From NCBI GenBank assembly GCA_946894095.1, contig OX335641.1:4730501-4794500 (forward strand): a DNA stretch of 64,000 nucleotides, in the 5' to 3' direction. This document shows, one piece after another, positions 45,959 through 56,438 of the stretch (positions are counted from its first letter, which is position 1; each line of letters begins with the position of its first letter). Below the pieces are notes generated by a model, which did not search any database, had not been told where the DNA came from, and saw only the letters and a program-made list of their open reading frames with translations. Source of the DNA: Incurvaria masculella (taxonomy: Eukaryota > Arthropoda > Insecta > Lepidoptera > Incurvariidae). Both the position numbers and the translations under genes were made by a program.

Positions 45959-48900
45959 GTAAAAAACTCTTCTTGTTTTATTTTTTGTAATATTGGTACA
46001 TATTCGGCTTACTTCATTAGTGCATAGTTAGCCCTTTTTTTACAGAATGTTGCAATGATTTCATGAACATGATACTTTTGAGATTACCGCGGTCGTTATA
46101 CATGTTTGAAAAATGTTACGGCTTTTCACGCGACGGGAGGATGACAACGATATACGACCAGGGCGAGCCTAGCTGTCAGTCGTCTGCTATGTACGTACGT
46201 GGCGGATGCCTCCTTGACAACGGACTGACCGATCAGCTCGAAACTTCGGAGAATGTCTTCTCCCGCCGCGTGAAAAGCCGTAACATTTTTCAAACATATT
46301 TCATGAATGTTTGCATTGATTTGGCAAACGGAAATTTGTAAGTGACTGGACACGGATGGCTGAAAACCCTAACTATTTCCATTACCGCTTCGAATATATT
46401 TTCATACAATGCTAATTATACAGTTATACATTGCTTTCGAACCATGCAATTGATCGAATTCGTAAAAAAATACACTTATCCAACTCTGATAGTGAAAGAA
46501 AGATTTGCATGAACGGGGCAGGGATTTGCACCCGTGCCCTTCAAATTAAGGCCCCGCGCCATTGTCTATGATCTGTTCTAAATCCAAAAAAGTTGTTGAA
46601 AAGGTAAATACCCCCCCCCCCCGTTCCCTCTATTAAACAAAAGCTAAGGAGATAATGAAAGCAGTGCTTCCTTAGAGATCCCATAGGTCGCTTGGGAATG
46701 CATCGCCTGAGTACGGAATGGCGCCCCGGGGGCTGAAGTCGAAAGTGACGGCGGCGGGCGGGCGGTGTGAGCGTTACACTTTATTAAATGGTCGGCCTTG
46801 CGACTCTTGCGCAAGTCGGCTCGCCTCGCCGCCACCGCGACCCGCTAAACTGCACTCGTTGCGCGCGCAGCGCATTCGGCTGATCTCAATTCGTTTACTA
46901 ACAGCTATCATTTCGATTGCCAAATCCTTGGCAAGATTAGCGCTCTTAACTATTAGTCACCACGTGATATGCACTCCGTTTCGACCAGGACGCGGAGTGT
47001 GATTTTGGTTCCTGCTAAGAAAATTATCAACGGCTTAACTTTTCGTATTTGTAATCTTTTTTTTTAAAGACTTGACGAAGATGTTTTTGAATTTATTTCA
47101 GGAGACACTGAACTCTCTCAACCTGGGCGAACCCGGTTCCGAGCTGAGCGAGCGAAACAAACGAACGATAGGCATCCTGCGCCAGCTCTTCCCCACTCTA
47201 ACCCAGGTGATTTCATTCTTCTGCTCACTCTTTTCTCAACGCCATACATACCTTTAGATTCATGAATCCAAAAAAATCTGTTTATTTTAGTTCCGTCTAC
47301 TCAGTCGTCTAAATATTAATGGCGATCAACACTTACGGTGGTCCGGTGTTGTAAATCGGGCTTCGCCGACATGTTTCGCCCGCAGCGCCGCGGGTTTCTT
47401 CAGAACGGTGGCTGTCCTGGAGCAACTACCAACAGCTCAGCTAAATGGTCGTTCAACATTGCTCAAGCACAGCCACCATGCTGAAGAACCCTATGGTGCT
47501 GCGGACGATACATGTGGACGAAGCCCGATACACGACACTGTACAACCGTAAATGTTAACTGTCATAATGTGCAGTGACTGTGTTAACTAAAAAACGTATG
47601 TCTCTAACATAGACCTTTGAATATTTTCATCATTAACCCGTCAACAGAAAAATCAATAGGAGTATTGCTTTATTATTGGCTATACATAAGAATACTGAAT
47701 AAAGCGCCTGTGTTCTAGATTGTGGAACAGAAAATACAGAGCTTCACAAGTACGTTGTTCCAAACGTTCGGCCCGCTGATTCTTGGCTCCCTGGGCGGCG
47801 GAGTCTCAGGAGGGGCCGGCGGAGGAACGGTGACCTTCGACGATGACGACGACGATGTGGAATCTATCGATGAAGGAAAAAAGACCGAAGGCTCGGTGAA
47901 TCTTAAGGCCATTGTGTCAGAACGAACGCCTGACACATCTGCTTCGCCGTCGTCTAGCGCGCCGCTCCTAGAGAGCGAATACCAGCCCACAACAACCGAA
48001 TCGATTGCAACAACTGAAACTCCATCGACCATTTCTTCCGACGGCTCTGAGATCGCCGACGAGACCGAAGATAGCACCAAGACGATTCGCAAGAGATCCG
48101 TGGTAACTAACGCGCCCGAGACCCCGGCACGTCACTAACGCGCATCGATCGCCTTCCAGCTCACACACCACCGCGCCACACCCGGCGCGTCATCAACAAC
48201 CATACGGCCGACGTTATGGTCCATCCATTCAGCGGCGTCGGTGATGCCCGAGTCACACGAATCGAAGAATCGTTCCGCATTGTCGGTCACGATGAATCGG
48301 TCGTTTGACTCGTGCATGTACGCTCTGACCGGTCCCGACGCCGATCATTTCACTCTCATCTCTGTGTCCGCATTCGCTCTGAATGTAAGCCGATTCTGAT
48401 GTGTCGTGGTCTGCTCAGGCGCAGGGAACCTCGGCCGATGAGAACCAACTGCTCTCGGGGGCGGAGTCGCAGCAGCAAGAGGTGCGCGTGCAGTTCGCGG
48501 ACGGCGCGGGCAGCGATCAGCAGGCGGCGGCCAGCGAGGACCAGGAGACCGCGGCGCAGACCAACTCGGGCCAACTCGAGGAGATCAGCTTGGAAGACGG
48601 TGACACCAGCGAGGAAAATCGTAACAAGAGGTACGTTATGATTTAGTTTTAGGTTGTTTCTTTACAACCTTATATTTAAAAATTGCTAAAAATTCAAGTC
48701 GTTCAAAAGCAAAATTTAATGTTTGTTAGGTTGACTTTTCCATTGTAACTTGAAGTTGTGTACTTAAATATTGAATTGAATGAAATTGAATGAACAGTCG
48801 AAACCATAACATAGAATGCTTGGATAAAGATACAATTTCTTTCATTTTTTCCACAATTTCCCAAAAAGTACAATCACCTTTCCAGATTGCGTAGTTAGTT

Positions 48901-51900
48901 ATAAATGGGAAAATATAAATTTCGTATGATCATGCAAAAGTATTATCTATTCCGTCAGATTTTAGTTTCATGATAAAGTTAACTCTTTAGTCTACGAGTT
49001 AAAATTCCTAAAAAAAAATATAACATGCTGTATTTGTCTTTTATTTCTAGATTTCTGAACTTTGGTTTCGGAGGAGGCGCCGCGGCCGGCTCCGGCGGCG
49101 GCGGCGGTTCCGGCAACTTCCTCTTTGACATCGTCAGAGTGAGTTGACGCTCCTCTTCTGATCCCTAATATGTACCGTCTTCCAGATTTAGGGATATCTT
49201 CAACGAATATACCTTGGCAATAGCAAACATGTCTGGTTATAGGGATACTCTTCAGCTGCATTGTGCTTAATCATCTGGGATGAGATGGCTTTGTGTCATG
49301 ATATCAAGGTTTGCATGAAGGTTTGCTTCTCTGTGCCTTTAAACTATTTCTGTTTCACATAACTTCTAACTGACTACAAACGCATATTGGTCAACCTCAT
49401 CATAAACATAAATTAAGTAAATTTTAATCGATAACTCAGTGCATCAACCTAACTACCTCCATACTCACTTACTTACGACCATACCTAAAGGTTGGTTGAA
49501 ATCAATCCATTTCATCATTCATCTTGGCTTTCATTTCTCACGATTAATTATTCTATTTCATCGACATCTTCAAACACACTACATTCCGAAGTGAATCATC
49601 CAGACGTGACGTCTGAAAGAAGAGACGCGAGGTTCTCCGAAGCAAGAAGACAGGCGCATCGACGGGAGCCGAGTCAGGTCTTGATGACGTACCTTTGTGA
49701 TGATGGCAGCGGCCTGCGGAGGCGATGGCGCGAGCGGCCGGTTCGGCGTTCCGTTTCATCGCCGGAACGGATTCCCTGAACCTGGGACTCACAGCCACAC
49801 ACACGGCCACCAGAGACAACACACAAGTACAACCCTCGCCCTCCCCGCACCGCACACCGACGCACTACTAGACACCCGCACTGTAGAAAACACGACACAC
49901 CCTAATTAGTCGCTTATTTTCACTGGCTCTGTCTCATTTTCTAGTGATATTTCCCTTTCTTGGGGCGTTGAAAGTAGTGGTACCTAGTAAAGTGACTTTA
50001 AAAAAGTTGGATGTGGAGGCTTCACTAGCTAATCGAAATGTAAAGTCAGGTGGAAAATTATAAAATAGATTTTGCACTTTACAAATACACTCCTTAGATG
50101 TTTGAAAAAACTCACGGCTTTTCGACTTTCTCAGACGTTTCGAGCTGATTATTCAGCCCGTTGTCTAGTGTGCAAATGCCACGCGCGTAGGCGCCAACGG
50201 CAGCCGACTGACAGCTAGGCTCGTCATTGTCGTAGATTGTAGCTGTGGGTGCGGGTAGTTGTAGAATTAGCTTGGGCTGGGTTCCTTACTTCAGACGACA
50301 GGCAGTATGAGCTGACGATATCTTTGTCGCCGATATTATCGTATAGTATGAAATGCCGTGAGTTTTTTGAAAGATGTATAACGATCGCGGTAATCTAAAA
50401 ACTGTTACATGACTTAGATGTTGGACCGCAAACTTCCATTAATAAAAATTAATGCAGGGTAGGTGCATAGAGTGGCTCGTAGCCCAGGGCGCGGCGCCTT
50501 CCCTTTCATGCCAGAGGTCATGCGTTCGATCCCCGCCCCGTTCATTCACTGCTTTTACTTTAAGTGCATTTTGTCACGAATGCGAGCTGTTCCATAGTTC
50601 GGTATCTATGTCAAACTGTAGGTCCCCTTCGTCTACATTCTTCAATGTGGTAGGGTTAAGCCCGCCTGGGTCGGTACCATCGCATTGGATGAAATGATGG
50701 TCGAAGCGATTGTAACAACGTGTTTTATAACTAGTTCAATGAAACCGTGCCCTGCAGGTTTGCACCGAATTTCTTCCTTGCTATTAGCCAGCAGTCTAGT
50801 TACATAAAACATTGATCAATCCAAATATTCATCTACGTAACTGGAACAGCGTTATTAAAGTCATGTTTATTGAAAAAAAAACACAATTACTCATAATCTT
50901 TAATCGGGCACTGGGTATGTCCAGAAGCACCGAGTGCATAGGACCCGTCGCGTCACTGTACCCAGGCCAGCGAGGTGCGCGGCGCACGTAGATTAGGCGA
51001 CTCGTAACACACGGTACTTTCACCCGCGTGATATAACCACTCCGACCCGTTCCGACGGCGCGGCGCGACCACAGAACATATAATATCCTAACGGCGCGAC
51101 GACGCCCGGCCACAGTGTGTGCAGTTCGCTCTAGCAGAACTACATATACTGCGGTCAACTTAAGACTATTCCGATTTAAAGTGATATTCTACCCTAGAAT
51201 GACCGTATCCGATAAGTATCGTTACGTATTTTTTGTTTCCTTAATAATTACTTTTATGCAAACATGGTTTCGGGAAAAAAACTTGGCATGTAACGGTTTA
51301 ATGTTTTAGACTATCTAACAAAAGTTGGTCCTTTACATTAAAACTGCAGTTTATACTAAGGAATGTGACATGTATGTATGTATAATCGACCGTGAAGCAA
51401 GGACACATTAATTGAAGAAAGAGCCCAGTAAAAAGAACTACTTTACGAATATACTGCAAGGCTGGACCCGAACCAGCAAAACATACCATTCGCGGGTATT
51501 GCGTCTACCAATTTCGCCACCGGCTGTATACCCATAATTTGGAATTCTCCTTTTGCTGGTTCGGGTCCAGCCTTACAGTATATTCGTAAAATAGTTCTTT
51601 TTACTTGGCTCTTTCTTCAATTAATGTGTCCTTGCTTCACGGTCGATTATACATACATACATGTCACATTCCTTGGCATAACCGACGTACCTGCTTAGTA
51701 CGAAAAAGTATATTTACTTCAGCTTATACTGATTTGAAAAACTTTGAAAACTACAACATGAGCGGTGTGAGTATTTTATTCAAATTTTGACTAGTCGTTT
51801 CACGAATGTCTCGCTTGGAAACACTTTTTTATTTTGGCTATTTACTATATAAATGAGGTTTATCGGATATGGTCGGTGTAGGGTATTTGAACGGTGTAGA

Positions 51901-54108
51901 GTCAGCCTCGGTAACCCAGAGGGGGTTAGCAAGGCTCTTGCTCATACTTAAAATGTATTTATAGACCAGGTCATACAGGTCCATGCATATTATGAATTTG
52001 ATCAGAAAAATAATAAATGGAATAGAAAGCGAAGCAAGTTTAAAAACTTAAAGTCGTATTCAGAGAGCACCTGTCAAAACTTAGTACGAGATTAGCACCA
52101 GACTAACCATACAAAACCGGTTTAGTTCGGCGGATTAAAGTTAAATACGAAATTAAATACTGTATGTAACCTAGCAAAGTTAGACTCAAGTATTGTTAGG
52201 GTTATATTTTTAGCGCGTTCTATATTGCTTGGATTCTCTGCTTCCAAGCTATCCAAAGCTCAAAACGTCGTCTAATTCCATGCTACGTCAAAACTAGGGC
52301 GGTGCAGCATCCTAACTCTGTAGCTGCAACAATCTTCATTCGCCTTCTTTTAAAACACACTAAAAGGAAATCATACCATCTTACTACAAGTTATTAATTT
52401 GTACACATACTTTATTCAAGCTTCGCTTATATCGTTTTCTTCTGCCGCCCTTCAAATCAGCCTCAATCCTTACCTCTCCCATCCCCAGACTGACCTGTGT
52501 AGCCAAGATGATTCGTAGTTTGTAGATGTGTTTTTGTTTGTAGATGTAGTTAGAATAAGTAGCTTGACTGGAGAACCAGAAAAGGTAACTGGCTGAGAAA
52601 ATGGTAAGCTTACTTGACAAGACGATAGAAAGCGCGTGCAATGTGGTCTATTGAAACCAAGGGCATATACCTGTCTTACTACTTCATTCATTAACAAGTT
52701 CTTGCTCTTGGATTTGGTAGACAGCGTGAAGTCTTACGAGTTAGATTGCGAAATAGCTGTAGTAATGTCCCGCTACAAGATTTCTTACCTTATATGAAAG
52801 AAACGTGCTGTGAAAGTAGGCACTTTAGTAATGCTAAACCACGTGTGTTTGCCGTTCCATTACCTATAAGACGTAAGAAACAATTCCTATGCAGCAAAAA
52901 TGGAATTACAAGATTTATGAACGAAGTTCTATGCACTAAATGTAACTAATCTTGAAGTTGACAACCCTCACACTGGCACATTGAGGTGGCCTAAGGATCT
53001 TAAAATTACGCTCTCTTTACAAAAATGTTTAGAAACTTTTTGAAAACCACCGTTCCATTTCATTTTGGTATCGTCACATCAGGCAACTGAACGTTTTTGT
53101 AATTTGTTTTAAAAAAAATATTGTGATTCAAATCACGAGAATATTTTTTTGTGAATATTTTATTTTTGCTGTATTTTGACTCGTTTTGTTGTTCTGTCAG
53201 ATATTGATGGACTGATGATTTATACAAAGATTCAAGTAAATGGGAAGTGGTTTGTTTTCAAATAATTTCCAAACTACTTTTTTATAGCTTGCGGGACATT
53301 CTTTTGAATAGTCAGGTTATATAATCATTCAAGTATGTGATGTAAAACTAATCTCTTAAAGTGCCAAGGTGAGGGAGACAACCAAAGTTAGTCGTGGTTC
53401 CCTTTTTACTTTCATCTACTGCATCTAGATTTTGTTCATGTATCATGTTAGGTAAGAAATCTTACAGTAGGATCCTAAACTAAGCATCTAAAAGCAAGTA
53501 AATGCCTTTCCAAAGAGTACTTACCTCAAAAGCGAAGTTTGACTGATCAAAGATATTAGTATGGGCATTTACACTTTGTACCCATATTTCGCTTCGTAGA
53601 TAAGGAGGCAATACCATTCAATCCATGCCCTCGGATAATAGTAGTGGCCCAAAAACAAAAGCACAACACCATGGCCTCTACCAGACCCATGAATGTGTAT
53701 CATTTAGGGTCAGTTCAGGAAAAGTCATAAAATTTGCCGTTTTATGCGTACATTTGCTGCAGTCGTTTACATTAGTCCCAATGCCTTCTTTTAGCCAGCC
53801 TGTCTGGCATGACGGTAGTGTCTGCTGTATTTTGCATAAACTAATGAAAGATGTCGACGTCACAGCTGGTAGCCGGCTCGAGCGCGACCGAGCCCGCCGA
53901 CGACGGCGCGGACGCGGGCGCCGACGACGGCGCGGGCGCGGCCAAGGGCGACGGACTCACCGAGGGCGTGCCCGGCCCCGTCACCCGCCTCTTCATCATC
54001 GCCAACCGGGGCATCGCGAACCTCATCCAGGACCTGATCCTGCGCCTCGCCCAGACCTCCGAGCGGATAGTCAACTTCAAGGCGCGGCTCATCACGTCCA
54101 TCATCTAA
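45758..54108 (+). CDS. Secreted Ala/Pro-, Gly- and acid-rich precursor protein, six coding exons
   Basis: Joined exons: 45758-45958, 47102-47206, 47719-48102, 48419-48630, 49051-49138 and 53866-54108. They total 1233 nt and encode 410 aa. Every intron is GT-AG and all phases agree (0,0,0,2,0). Residues 1-18 form a signal peptide ('LRIALLVAALALV'). Residues 19-48 are an Ala-Pro tract. Basic sites that suit furin-like cleavage are ERNKR (84-88), RKRS (226-229) and NRNKR (297-301). Residues 143-148 are six Asp after a Gly-rich stretch, 231-300 are Gln/Glu/Ser-rich, and 301-325 are Phe/Gly-rich. The C-terminus (364-410) contains 'GPVTRLFIIANRGIANLIQD' and ends FKARLITSII. It looks like an amphipathic helix and is the part most likely to be conserved. 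The protein is presumably exported and cut into several pieces. The biochemical role is unknown: a cuticle, egg-shell or haemolymph component is possible but not shown. The introns carry MITEs, SINEs and foldbacks. Confidence 0.85.
46081..46315. mobile_element. MITE in intron 1
   Basis: The left end begins AGATTACCGCGGTCGTTATA and continues 'CATGTTTGAAAAATGTTACG'. The right side has the complement ('CGTAACATTTTTCAAACAT') flanking CGCGTGAAAAG/CTTTTCACGCG arms. The outermost part of the right end is lost. A second member is at 50096-50396. Confidence 0.7.
46335..46575 (-). repeat. tRNA-derived SINE, minus strand, in intron 1
   Basis: It shows 'ACTGGACACGGATGGCTGAA', 'CATTACCGCTTCGAATATA', 'AATACACTTATCCAACTCTG' and 'GCATGAACGGGGCAGGGATT'. 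Complemented, the last block gives the B box GGGTGCAAATCCC. The middle of the body is deleted. A run of 12 C lies just beyond it, at 46611-46622. Confidence 0.7.
46690..46990. other. GC-rich intronic block
   Basis: It is GC- and CpG-rich inside intron 1 of the secreted-protein gene, with 'GACGGCGGCGGGCGGGCGGT' and 'GTTGCGCGCGCAGCGCATTC'. It contains no coding exon in phase. It could be an intronic regulatory element or an old repeat. Confidence 0.35.
47102..47206 (+). CDS. Coding exon 2
   Basis: It is 35 codons long, preceded by 'GAATTTATTTCAG' and followed by CAG|GTGATT, phase 0 at both ends. It holds the first basic site (ERNKR) and then 'TIGILRQLFPTLTQ', an amphipathic helix. Phase 0-0 makes it skippable without a frame change. 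Confidence 0.82.
47325..47559. mobile_element. Foldback MITE in intron 2
   Basis: The left end 'AACACTTACGGTGGTCCGGT' and the complement of the right end, 'AACATTTACGGTTGTACAGT', are inverted repeats. They extend inward through 'CGGGCTTCG', 'ACATGT' and 'GGTTTCTTCAG' / 'GGTTCTTCAG' to GGTGGCTGT, giving arms of about 95 bp with mismatches. Confidence 0.75.
47719..48102 (+). CDS. Coding exon 3
   Basis: It is 128 codons long between 'TGTGTTCTAG' and GTG|GTAACT. It continues the helix ('IVEQKIQSFTSTLFQTF'), then a Gly-rich stretch, a run of six Asp, a Ser/Thr/Glu-rich region and the RKRS site. Reading past the donor gives only 12 residues and a stop, which supports the splice. Confidence 0.82.
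48419..48630 (+). CDS. Coding exon 4
   Basis: It lies between 'GTGGTCTGCTCAG' and AAGAG|GTACGT. It is 70 codons plus 2 nt, rich in Gln, Glu, Ser and Ala, and ends with NRNK and the first two bases of Arg. GC-rich codon use contrasts with the AT-rich introns. Confidence 0.82.
49051..49138 (+). CDS. Coding exon 5: Phe/Gly-rich
   Basis: It lies between 'TTTTATTTCTAG' and AGA|GTGAGT. The split codon completes the Arg of the NRNKR site. The product starts 'RFLNFGFGGGAAAG' and ends 'GNFLFDIVR', so the Gly-rich segment begins right at the predicted cleavage point. Confidence 0.82.
50096..50396. mobile_element. MITE in intron 5, same family as 46081-46315
   Basis: The left part reads 'AGATGTTTGAAAAAACTCAC' then 'GGCTTTTC'. 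The complement of the right end reads AGATTACCGCGATCGTTATA, then 'CATCTTTCAAAAAACTCACG'. The shared AGATTACCGCGRTCGTTATA terminus ties it to the copy in intron 1. Confidence 0.75.
50460..50810 (+). repeat. tRNA-derived SINE, plus strand, in intron 5
   Basis: It has an A box in 'GTGGCTCGTAGCCCAGGGCG' and a B box in 'GCGTTCGATCCCCGCCCCG'. 'AATGCGAGCTGTTCCATAGT', 'AAGCCCGCCTGGGTCGGTAC' and 'ATGGTCGAAGCGATTGTAAC' follow, ending 'GTCTAGTTACATAAAAC'. It is nearly full length with intact promoter boxes and lies in the same orientation as the host gene. Confidence 0.8.
51170..51300 (+). repeat. Interspersed repeat shared with 12375-12480
   Basis: 'TACCCTAGAATGACCGTATC' and 'AAGTATCGTTACGTATTTT' parallel the block near 12405. 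The family is unknown. Confidence 0.45.
51358..51674. repeat. Head-to-head pair of tRNA-like SINEs forming a foldback
   Basis: The arms 51358-51480 and 51551-51674 are near-perfect inverted repeats of about 123 bp, beginning and ending AAGGAATGTGACATG. The 70-bp centre completes a tRNA-like head on the minus strand. The right arm starts inside the T arm and lacks the rest of the head, so it is a head-truncated second copy. Other members are at 32596-32776 and 8066-8155. Confidence 0.85.
51456..51534 (-). other. tRNA-like cloverleaf inside the SINE head
   Basis: On the minus strand: D arm GCG-AAATTGGTAGA-CGC, anticodon-like arm ATACC-CGCGAAT-GGTAT, a 5-nt variable loop, and T arm GCTGG-TTCGGGT-CCAGC. 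The stems are perfect. The acceptor stem does not pair and position 33 is G instead of U, so it is not a working tRNA. 'TGGCGAAATTGGTAGACGC' resembles bacterial or organellar tRNA-Leu more than a eukaryotic A box. That is a recollection, not a search result. Confidence 0.6.
53866..54108 (+). CDS. Coding exon 6: C-terminal domain and stop
   Basis: It follows 'GACGTCACAG' and is 80 codons plus TAA. It begins LVAGSSATEPADDGADAG, an acidic Ala/Gly-rich spacer, then the helical 'VTRLFIIANRGIANLIQDLI' segment. GC-rich codon use is the same as in exons 3-5, which supports one gene despite the 4.7-kb intron. Confidence 0.82.
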   Translation: MVAGSSATEPADDGADAGADDGAGAAKGDGLTEGVPGPVTRLFIIANRGIANLIQDLILRLAQTSERIVNFKARLITSII

Positions 54109-55200
54109 GTCTCCGCGCTCGCGAGCGGAGACCACTCGCCGCACACTTGCTCAACTAGATTTCAATTATTTAGCGAGTACTGTCCGGCAGGGGTCTGATG
54201 CGGTAGCGCTTTGAAGAGTCTGAAGGTTTCAATAGTTGACTGTTGGAGCTTACATTTCAGATCTATCGGATACTATTAGGGATGTAAGTGGTTGTGCTGA
54301 CAGATATTGTAGAAGCAGATTCCAAAGACGTTTAAGTTCATATGAGCATACAGACTTTTTACCATTTTAAAATGCTCAGGCTGAAACGTAAATAATCTTC
54401 TTGGGAAATACATTTTAAAGGTTCCATTTGGTTTCAAAGCGCTGGCTGAACGTCAGGTCCCTGCCAGGCGGTAGGTGCCGCCTCCAGCGCTGCGTCGAGT
54501 ACTCATCTACTGTGTGTCCGTCTACGATTTATCGATACAGTGTCAGCTCGAAGTGAGTAGATACGTCAAATCCACTGGCAAAATATTAGGGTCCCAGGTG
54601 GACACAATGATTATAGCATTAATACTCCAACTTCGGATTTGCGTTGCAGACAGTGCGCCTGACAACGAATAATTAAACCCCTTTGTTTGCAGATTGCTTA
54701 AAACTTTGAACGAAAACAAACACATTAAATCGTACGGAGTTTTCCTTCCACCGTAAGTGTAACGGTTTGAATATTGACGCCCGTACTCATTAGACCTCGC
54801 ATTAGACGCACTGCCGCGCCGAGGAGCGCCGCTGTGTTTGTAGAAATACCTACACCGACCGCTACGCGGCGCGCTACGAGCATCTCGTTGCGTACTCACT
54901 TGATACTGTATCACGTTACATCGCACGATGCACAGTCGATGAGTGCCCGCCGGGTTGCGGTGCCGCACGACAGGACGCTCGGCGCATGCGCCGCGGCGCG
55001 CGCTCCGACCGTTGTTAGCTTCGTTCATCCTCCGTAGTTGTAAAATTGTTATGCCGGAGCGCGCGCCGACGCCGAGCGACTCGCTCGCGCCGCTCACGTC
55101 GTCATCCATTATTCGCCTTCACATCTCACTACCTACTATAAATCGTTTCGTAATTTTTGTAAATATGTATTATAGCGAAATTTTATAAAAAAAAATAAAA
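54109..55200 (+). other. Probable 3' UTR of the secreted-protein gene
   Basis: No further in-frame exon is visible after the TAA at 54106-54108. The stretch includes a CpG-rich part (54770-55110) that keeps frames open on both strands, including a 188-residue minus-strand frame with no recognised content. The first good polyadenylation hexamer is AATAAA at 55194. Confidence 0.45.
55194..55199 (+). terminator. Candidate polyadenylation signal
   Basis: AATAAA lies in 'TTATAAAAAAAAATAAAATT', about 1.1 kb after the stop codon. It is the clearest signal for ending the plus-strand transcript, though use is unproven. Confidence 0.4.
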
Positions 55201-56192
55201 TTAGTTAATTTTACCTGTTGAGTTTGATTTTCATATAAGCGATGGCGATGCATAGAAAAAAATGTGGCCATGTCAAATTGTTAGACATGGTATGAGATTA
55301 CTTATTGGACTGGGGGCCCATTCAGGTACAAGTGAGTTCAACTTCACCGCTAATTATCAAATCACTTTAATAAATACGTCATATTTCCGCACCTAACGTC
55401 ATTTTAGTTTGGTAAAAATCTGGTTTGCGCTATGAATACGTTGGAAGGTATAATAAAAGTTCGATTATTTCAATAATAATATATTTTCCAGCTATTTTTA
55501 AGTTAACTCACTCGCGAACTCGAACTCACCTGAAACTGAATGGACCTATGTACTTACTTATGATCCAATGTCCAAATGAATTCAATGTTAAATATATAAG
55601 AGTACAAAAGGCACTCGCGTGATGACGCGGCGTATGCAAATAAACACACTGTCTTCCCCACAAAAATAAGGAAATATTTGTAATCTTCCAACAACGAAAG
55701 AACCCGAGGGAAACACTGTGTTTCGAACACAACATGATACTTTTAATCTAGTTACTTTATTCATAACTCCATATCAGTGTGGAGTGCACCGTATCTGGTT
55801 TTGATCCTTTTAAAATTGAAAAATATTCTGCCTTTCGTCTGAAGAAGAAAGGATATGGTGCACTCCAGCCTTGAACAAGTAACAATTATTCAACAAAATA
55901 ATTCAACCAAATTAAGATATACATAATATTAAGGACAGGACTCAATAAGCGACAATTACTAATGCGCTTAGTCTCGAGTACCTGGATGGTCGTCGCGTCT
56001 TCACAGCGGTGGTTGAGAAAGAGGTATACTTTGATAGAACGCTAACCTCCATTTAGGTAGCTAATGCACCATAGCTTCCATAAAAGTCGCGATTCGGAAG
56101 TTGGCCACAATTCAGTATAGTTAAGAAAGTCACAAGATGCAGTAATGTCTTCATGAGGTCATACTTTAGCGTTTTGCTTCAAAAGCTAAAAG
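55201..56192. other. Intergenic, between convergent genes
   Basis: This separates the plus-strand secreted-protein gene from the minus-strand locus. It contains a hairpin at 55779-55868: GGAGTGCACCGTATC pairs with GATATGGTGCACTCC across about 60 nt. No gene is seen. Confidence 0.5.
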
Positions 56193-56438
56193 TTATTTGG
56201 ACAGCTCGCTATGATCGCTGGGCTCCACAAAACCTAGAACGGTCTCGATGTCGCTAGCACGCCGATCTGTGGAAGGACTTGGAGATGCTGCAGCGGAGGT
56301 GCCTTCAGCGGGTGCCGTGCCGGCGACCGAGGTGCTCTCCTGGGGAGCAGATCGCGGCCGAAGAAGGAACTTTCGCTTGTTGGTCAATGCCGTATTTGGG
56401 CGGAGGTTCGTGTCAGATAGTTGCGTTTGAGTTTTGCC
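56193..56438 (-). CDS. Terminal coding exon, unrecognised protein
   Basis: Following the minus-strand acceptor 'GAATGATTACAG', the exon encodes 81 residues and TAA. It starts GKTQTQLSDTNLRPN, has a basic patch ('NKRKFLLRPRS'), an Ala/Ser/Thr/Pro-rich spacer, and ends 'FVEPSDHSELSK'. It is in phase 0 with the exon at 57016-57115. There is no known domain. The frame contains no internal ATG, consistent with an internal start being absent and the exon being a 3' one. Confidence 0.55.
   Translation of the reverse strand, partial: GKTQTQLSDTNLRPNTALTNKRKFLLRPRSAPQESTSVAGTAPAEGTSAAASPSPSTDRRASDIETVLGFVEPSDHSELSK

Larger units (their letters stand above)
49139..53865 (+). other. Intron 5 of the secreted-protein gene
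   Basis: This 4.7-kb intron holds a MITE, a SINE, a head-to-head tRNA-like SINE pair and a possible LINE scrap (52746-52949: 'RVFAVPLPIRRKKQFL'). A GC-rich stretch at 49600-49910 follows exon 5 and could hide an alternative exon, but no phase-compatible one was found. GC-rich 50890-51120 also has no recognised content. Confidence 0.6.

Noticed and set aside
51456..51534. Functional tRNA-Leu gene
   Set aside because: The acceptor stem does not pair, position 33 is G, the loop lacks a Leu anticodon and the structure is part of a repeated SINE.
52746..52949. Coding exon in intron 5
   Set aside because: The 67-residue frame resembles a LINE C-terminus more than an exon of the host gene and its splice context is poor.
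54543..55109. 188-residue minus-strand frame
   Set aside because: It overlaps the presumed 3' UTR and a CpG-rich block that keeps several frames open; there is no domain, splice context or start context.
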